DNA of 64,000 nucleotides from Oscillospiraceae bacterium (GTDB taxonomy: Bacteria; Bacillota; Clostridia; Oscillospirales; CAG-382), in assembly GCA_015064895.1 (NCBI GenBank), contig SVRI01000003.1:1-64000 (forward strand), in the 5' to 3' direction. The notes under the pieces are model-generated. The model made no database searches, had not been told where the DNA came from, and saw only the letters and a program-made list of their open reading frames with translations. Each line of letters opens with the position of its first letter. The first letter of the stretch is position 1. Shown here piece after piece: positions 59,531 through 64,000 of this stretch. Both the position numbers and the translations under genes were made by a program.

Positions 59531-60898
59531 TCAGTCCTTTTGGGCAAGAAGTGCTACACTTTCCACATGCCCCGTCCTCGGGAACATATCAACAGCACTG
59601 GCTCTTACTGCCTTATACCCAAGCGTCTCAAACTCATTAAGATCCCTTGCAAGCGTTGCAGGGTCGCAGGAGATGTAAACGATTCTCTTTGCTCCGAGAT
59701 TTGCTATCTTTTCAACCGCACCCACACAGCCTTTTCGGGGCGGGTCTACCGTGATTACATCGGGACGAAGATTCTTTACATAGTCGTCGTCAAGGGCATT
59801 TTCGGTAGGCAGGGCAACAAACTTGCCGTCAATTCCGTTGAGAGAAGCATTAAACTGTGCATCCTTTGCCGCTTCTTCAACAACCTCCACACCGTAAAGC
59901 TTTGTGCCTTTATCTGCAAGACAAAGACCCACGGAACCCGTGCCGCAGTAGAGGTCAACAAGGCTTTCGCCTTCCTTGATGTCGGCATATTCCTTTGCCA
60001 CAGAGTATAACACCTCTGCCTGTTCTCTGTTTACCTGCCAGAATGAGGCGGGGGTTATGCGGAATTTTCTTGAGAGTAATTCGTCGTATATGTATCCGTC
60101 GCCGAAAATGGTTCTCCACTTGTCTCCGAGAATGACGTTTGTATTCTTTGTGTTTATGTTTATAAGAATCGTCTTGACAAAGGGGAATTTTTCCGTAATT
60201 GCCTTTACAAAGGCATTTTCCGTTGCCTTTGATAATAAGGTATCGCCGTTGAGCACAAGGGAAAGGGAAATATCTTTCGACTTTGTACTTCTCAGATGTA
60301 TGCTCCTGACAAGACCTTTGCCCGTCTCTTCGTTGTAAACAGAGATGCTTCTGTCGTTGATGAACTCAATAACAGCATCGCGGATTTTTGCAAAAACGGG
60401 GTTTGAAATCATGCACTCATCGTGCTCTACGATTCTATGGGACATGGAGGCATAAAAGCCCGAAACAGCTCTGCCGCTTTTGTCCATGCCGACGGGGTAG
60501 ACCGCCTTGTTCCTGTAACCGACAATGTCCTTTGCTCCGTAGAATTTTTCAACACGTAAATCTAATTTTCCGATTCTTTCAAGAGCATCGTTTACGGTGC
60601 TTTCCTTGAATGAGCACTCTTCTTTGTAGGTTATGTGCTGGAAGGTGCATCCGCCGCAGGACTTTGAAAAAGGACAGCCGTCCTCAATTCTGATTGGTGA
60701 CGGCTGTATGATTTCTTTGATTTTTGCGACGGCATAGCTTTTTGTCACCTTTATTATGTGAGCATTAATTACATCACCGGGGGCAGCTCCTTGAACAAAC
60801 ACAACAAAGCCGTCGTCTGTATGACAAAGACCGTTGCCGTTGCCGAGAAGCGTTTCAACCTTAAGCACCGATGAATCGTTTTTCTTTAAGCCTGCCAT
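59531..60898 (-). CDS. rlmD: 23S rRNA (uracil-5-)-methyltransferase RumA/RlmD type
   Basis: 455 residues. An N-terminal TRAM domain (residues 10-65) precedes the 4Fe-4S cysteines Cys75, Cys81, Cys84 in CPFSKSCGGCTFQH and a fourth near EHDECMISNPVF. The methyltransferase domain shows LVDLYCGTGSVGLCLA (SAM site) and YISCDPATLARDLNEF (catalytic Cys), with the closing FPRTGHVESVALL. It makes m5U at 23S position 1939 or 747, and in Gram-positives this group is usually called RlmD or RlmCD. 20 bp after the parvulin gene. Confidence 0.93.
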   Translation of the reverse strand: MAGLKKNDSSVLKVETLLGNGNGLCHTDDGFVVFVQGAAPGDVINAHIIKVTKSYAVAKIKEIIQPSPIRIEDGCPFSKSCGGCTFQHITYKEECSFKESTVNDALERIGKLDLRVEKFYGAKDIVGYRNKAVYPVGMDKSGRAVSGFYASMSHRIVEHDECMISNPVFAKIRDAVIEFINDRSISVYNEETGKGLVRSIHLRSTKSKDISLSLVLNGDTLLSKATENAFVKAITEKFPFVKTILININTKNTNVILGDKWRTIFGDGYIYDELLSRKFRITPASFWQVNREQAEVLYSVAKEYADIKEGESLVDLYCGTGSVGLCLADKGTKLYGVEVVEEAAKDAQFNASLNGIDGKFVALPTENALDDDYVKNLRPDVITVDPPRKGCVGAVEKIANLGAKRIVYISCDPATLARDLNEFETLGYKAVRASAVDMFPRTGHVESVALLAQKD

Positions 60899-60918
60899 AT
60901 TCTTTTCCTTAATGTCAA

Positions 60919-62037
60919 TTATTCCGCACTTGCTTTGAGTGCTTCGTATTCTGCCTTGAATTCTGCGACTCTTGCATCGTAGTTTTCGCCGTATACGATT
61001 TCCATGCCTTCTGTTTTAGCCGAGATAGATTCATAAAGCTTTTCACCTAAGATGTTTGAAAAAGCGGTACTGTTGTAAATTGCCTCATCGTCTTCAAGAG
61101 GAAGCTTTAAGAGAATGTGGTAGCCGTAGCTTGTTTCTACAAGACCGCTTGTTTCGTACTCTGCAAGAGAGTATGCCGATTCTTCAAATTCGGGAACCAT
61201 TTCGCCTCTGCCGAAATAGTAGCCGTCGGGATTCGCCTGCATACCGGGGTCGTCGTTGTATTCGGCAATAAGAGCATCGAATTCGGAGATATCGGACATT
61301 GCGTTTACCTTGTCGAGAACAGAATTTGCTTCTTCAAGGGTTGCCGCTTTCTGCTCGTCAGTAAGAGCACCGTTTTCACCTTCACCCTCGGGGAACTGAA
61401 TGAGAATGTGCTTTGCTCTTACCATGTCACCTTTTGCTTCGTCAAAGGATGTTTTGGTCATTTCATTTTCACGGTCTGCAAGCACTTTTTCGTATAAATT
61501 GTTGTAGAGTGAGCTGTAAGCGGACAGCTGGAAATAGTAGAAGAATTTTGTATAGGGTGATTCGGCAAAAGCGTTGTCATATTCGTCGCCGAGCTGGAGC
61601 TGCATGCCGGTGATGTCAGCCTTGAGTTTTGTTGCGTTGTCATCGGTAAATTCAATGCCGTTTTCGTAAGCTGTCATAACCAGAGCGGCATTTTCCTTGA
61701 AAAAGGTTTCCTCTTCGGCTTTTGCTTCCTCGGGTGTAAATCCGTCAAGCACCATTGTTGTATATCTTACGCCTGAGGCATAAATGGGAAGACCGTTGAC
61801 TGTAGCAAGAATTTCTTTGTCAAGCTCTTGCTTTGGCATCTGTTCTTCGACAGCACTCTCAAGATTTTGGAAATAGGTGAGAAGGTCGCTTTCCTCAAGA
61901 ACAAGGTTGTTTGTTGTCACTTCGGGCTTGGGATTTTCTACGGGAGGTTTAGTTTCTTTCTTTTTGGTTTCACAACCGATAAAGCAAATGCTTGTGGCAA
62001 GAATTACGACTGCAAGCAGTAATGAAATCTTTTTCAT
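60919..62037 (-). CDS. Parvulin-type peptidylprolyl isomerase lipoprotein (PrsA-like)
   Basis: 372 residues from the ATG at 62037, after GAAAGGAAG. Lipobox FIGC with Cys22. A SurA-like N-terminal helical region (ATVNGLPIYASGVRYTTMV) is followed by the parvulin domain at about residues 205-315: VRAKHILIQFPEGEGEN, YFGRGEMVPEFEESAYSL and SYGYHILLKL. It helps fold exported proteins on the outer face of the membrane. First gene of an operon with the rRNA methyltransferase. Confidence 0.92.
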   Translation of the reverse strand: MKKISLLLAVVILATSICFIGCETKKKETKPPVENPKPEVTTNNLVLEESDLLTYFQNLESAVEEQMPKQELDKEILATVNGLPIYASGVRYTTMVLDGFTPEEAKAEEETFFKENAALVMTAYENGIEFTDDNATKLKADITGMQLQLGDEYDNAFAESPYTKFFYYFQLSAYSSLYNNLYEKVLADRENEMTKTSFDEAKGDMVRAKHILIQFPEGEGENGALTDEQKAATLEEANSVLDKVNAMSDISEFDALIAEYNDDPGMQANPDGYYFGRGEMVPEFEESAYSLAEYETSGLVETSYGYHILLKLPLEDDEAIYNSTAFSNILGEKLYESISAKTEGMEIVYGENYDARVAEFKAEYEALKASAE

Positions 62038-62077
62038 TTCTGTTATCTTCCTTTCGTGATTGTAATAACATAATAAC

Positions 62078-62105
62078 ATTGTATATCATACCTCTCTTGT
62101 GTGAA
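62078..62105 (-). promoter_or_regulatory. Possible promoter of the parvulin operon
   Basis: Minus strand TTCACA, 16-bp spacer, TACAAT, about 41 bp before the start codon. Confidence 0.45.
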
Positions 62106-62223
62106 AGGTGTGTGAAGTAATTGCAACATTTTACAATTTATACAAACAAACAATACTTTATTTGGTATATAATATATCTTAGAGTAAAATGCCATAGGTA
62201 TGTAAAGAAGGAGGCGGAAGAAG

Positions 62224-64000
62224 ATGAATAGCATGCAAATGCCCATAACAAAACTTTTCGGCGTAAGCACGGCAAGAGAAAAACTCTTTTCAAAGCTTGG
62301 AATCAAGACTCTTTATGACCTTCTCTACCATTTTCCCGCCGCCCATGAAAACAGAGGAAACACCGTTCTTGTCGACGATGCAGAGAACGGCGAATATGCT
62401 TCTCTTATTCTTGAGGTAATTACACCTGTTACAAGCACGAGAATCAAATCAAAGGGCGGCAGAGCCATGACGGTGCAGAAGTTTACAGCCTGTGATGAAA
62501 CAGGCTCTGTCAAGGTCACCTGCTTTAACAGGGAGTTTCTGGGACAGAGCGTGAAAGTTGGGAATAAGTACCGTTTTTACGGCATAATCAACGGTATTGC
62601 AGGACTTTGCAGTATGACAAGCCCTTCGATTGAAGCGGCAGACGGCAAGGTGCTTTTGCCGTATGTTCCGAGATATCCGCTGACGGCAGGACTTACCTCA
62701 AACATACTTTCATCTTGTATAAAACAGGCACTTGAGCTGTGCAAAAATGACATAGATGACTATCTTTCCGACTCAGAACGTGAAGAATTTGACCTTTGTA
62801 CCCATTATGAGGCACTCTGCGGCATTCATTTTCCCGAAAACGAGGAAACTCTAAGGCAGGCAAAACGAAGACTTGCCTTTGATGAAATGTATGCCTTCCA
62901 GTTGAATTCCATACTTCTCGGCGAAAACGTAAAATCGGGCAAGGCTTACAGAGTAGACTATCCCGAAATGCGTGAATTTCTGTCACACCTGCCCTTTGAA
63001 ATGACACGGGCACAGAAAAAGGCGCTCCATGATATACTTTGCGATATGAGCGGCGTGACAAAACCCGAAGATAATACACGTGATGAATTTATTTCGCCTG
63101 CAAGACGGCTTGTTCAGGGCGATGTGGGTTCAGGTAAAACGGTTGTCGCCCTTGCGGCAATGTATGCTGCGGCAAAGTCGGGATATCAGTCGGCTCTCAT
63201 GGTACCGACGGGCATACTTGCAAGACAGCATTATGAGGATGCGGGAAGACTTCTTTCAAAGATGGGACTTCACGTGGCACTTCTCACAGGCGGCACAAAG
63301 GCGGCTGAAAAAAGACAGATTTTAGCAGACCTTAAGTCGGGCGAAATTGACTGTCTTATCGGCACTCACGCACTTATTGAAGATAATGTTGAGTTTAAGA
63401 ATATTGCCCTTGCCGTGACAGACGAACAGCACAGATTCGGTGTGGGTCAGCGAAAGACGCTTGAAGAAAAGGGAGAACGCAAAATATTCCCCCATACCCT
63501 TGTCATGTCGGCAACGCCGATACCCCGAACCCTTGCCATGATTCTTTACTGCGACCTTGACATAAGCATCATCGACGAGCTTCCCAAGGGCAGACAGAAG
63601 ATAGATACCTATGCTGTGGGCGAAGATTATCACACACGTGTCTATAACTTTATCCGCCAGAGGGTAGAGGAAGGCAGACAAGCCTATGTCGTTTGTTCCT
63701 TAGCCGAAGAAAAGAACGCCGAGGGTGAATATATACAGACGGCAAACTATGAAATGAAGTCGGCAAAATCCTTCTGCGAAAAGCTAAAGAGCGAAGAATT
63801 AAAGGGACTGAATGTCGAATATGTCCACGGACGTATGAAGCAGGCAGAAAAGGACGAAATAATGAGCCGTTTTGCCGACGGTGAAATTGATGTGCTTGTG
63901 TCAACCACTGTAATTGAAGTCGGCGTAAATGTGCCGAATTCCGTTGTAATGCTCATAGAAAATGCCGAACGCTTCGGTCTTTCGCAGCTTCATCAGTTAA
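62224..64000 (+). CDS. recG: ATP-dependent DNA helicase RecG, 5' part
   Basis: 592 codons, open to the window edge; full RecG proteins have about 680-700. The ATG at 62224 has GGAGG 9 bases upstream. N-terminal wedge domain (PITKLFGVSTAREKLFSKLG, LLYHFPAAHENRG), OB-fold, then the helicase: GDVGSGKTVVALA near residue 300 (Walker A), DEQHRFGVGQR (DEQH box), MSATPIPRTLAM (motif III), and VSTTVIEVGVNVPNSVVM (motif V). It remodels stalled forks and Holliday junctions. Divergent from the parvulin operon. Confidence 0.95.
   Translation, partial: MNSMQMPITKLFGVSTAREKLFSKLGIKTLYDLLYHFPAAHENRGNTVLVDDAENGEYASLILEVITPVTSTRIKSKGGRAMTVQKFTACDETGSVKVTCFNREFLGQSVKVGNKYRFYGIINGIAGLCSMTSPSIEAADGKVLLPYVPRYPLTAGLTSNILSSCIKQALELCKNDIDDYLSDSEREEFDLCTHYEALCGIHFPENEETLRQAKRRLAFDEMYAFQLNSILLGENVKSGKAYRVDYPEMREFLSHLPFEMTRAQKKALHDILCDMSGVTKPEDNTRDEFISPARRLVQGDVGSGKTVVALAAMYAAAKSGYQSALMVPTGILARQHYEDAGRLLSKMGLHVALLTGGTKAAEKRQILADLKSGEIDCLIGTHALIEDNVEFKNIALAVTDEQHRFGVGQRKTLEEKGERKIFPHTLVMSATPIPRTLAMILYCDLDISIIDELPKGRQKIDTYAVGEDYHTRVYNFIRQRVEEGRQAYVVCSLAEEKNAEGEYIQTANYEMKSAKSFCEKLKSEELKGLNVEYVHGRMKQAEKDEIMSRFADGEIDVLVSTTVIEVGVNVPNSVVMLIENAERFGLSQLHQL

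Overview
The window looks like chromosomal DNA from a low-to-mid GC member of the Clostridia, probably an uncultured gut lineage of the Oscillospirales or Christensenellales type. The reasons are strong AGGAGG-type ribosome sites before almost every gene, consensus TTGACA/TATAAT promoters, BspA-like leucine-rich repeats, a DUF1015 protein, CPBP and DUF4830 membrane proteins, an ECF-type vitamin transporter next to type III pantothenate kinase, and a very large load of short palindromic intergenic repeats of the sort common in gut Clostridia. This assignment is inference; no rRNA gene is present.

Layout. 0-5.6 kb: tail of a surface LRR protein, a cysteine-rich protein of unknown role, an iron-sulfur aldo/keto reductase, a lone phage-type gene (DUF6291) with a strong promoter that carries LexA-like boxes, and a DUF1015 protein. 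5.8-12.7 kb: valS, a metallo-beta-lactamase-fold hydrolase, then NusG-domain-II protein, Gx transporter, ApbE flavin transferase and a lipoprotein, which look like an extracytosolic flavin/redox module. 12.9-37.5 kb: a long co-directional sugar region with L-fucose isomerase, a membrane-anchored trypsin-like protease, GH38 alpha-mannosidase, uronate isomerase, tRNA-Arg(CCG), FliB-like protein, GH29 fucosidase, a GH99-like protein, a DUF4432 epimerase-like protein, a deacetylase-like protein, a GH78-like protein, an FAD oxidoreductase, GH2 beta-mannosidase, a GDPD phosphodiesterase and an ElaA-like acetyltransferase. Almost all of these enzymes lack signal peptides, so oligosaccharides must be imported first; no transporter or regulator for them is in the window. 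37.8-50.8 kb: NlpC/P60 protein, alaS, a small SLOG/XRE/XRE regulatory module, acyl-CoA synthetase, pseudouridine synthase, CPBP protease, tadA, Gfo/Idh/MocA oxidoreductase, DUF4830, PAP2 phosphatase and ilvE. 51-64 kb: a beta-helix protein interrupted by an amber codon, flavodoxin, an acyltransferase preceded by a deleted copy of itself, a ferritin-like protein, an (alpha/alpha)6 glycosidase-like protein, an ECF S component with coaX, a lipoprotein, a 23S rRNA uridine methyltransferase, a parvulin lipoprotein, and the first two thirds of recG.

Working together: alpha-mannosidase, beta-mannosidase, alpha-fucosidase and fucose isomerase would cover the sugars of N-glycan cores, and uronate isomerase and a GH78-like enzyme would cover plant or mucin acidic sugars. 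coaX and the adjacent ECF protein pair pantothenate kinase with its probable importer. ApbE with NusG-II and Gx points to covalent flavin attachment outside the membrane.

The most unusual feature is the intergenic space. At least seven families of palindromic repeats occur in 64 kb, some nested inside one another. One of them shows base-pair-preserving changes in its hairpin and repeatedly ends exactly at stop codons. The strongest single-locus oddities are the deletion remnant at 52,988, the amber-interrupted gene at 51,165, the stacked terminators after tRNA-Arg, and the XRE/SLOG module with two clear operators.
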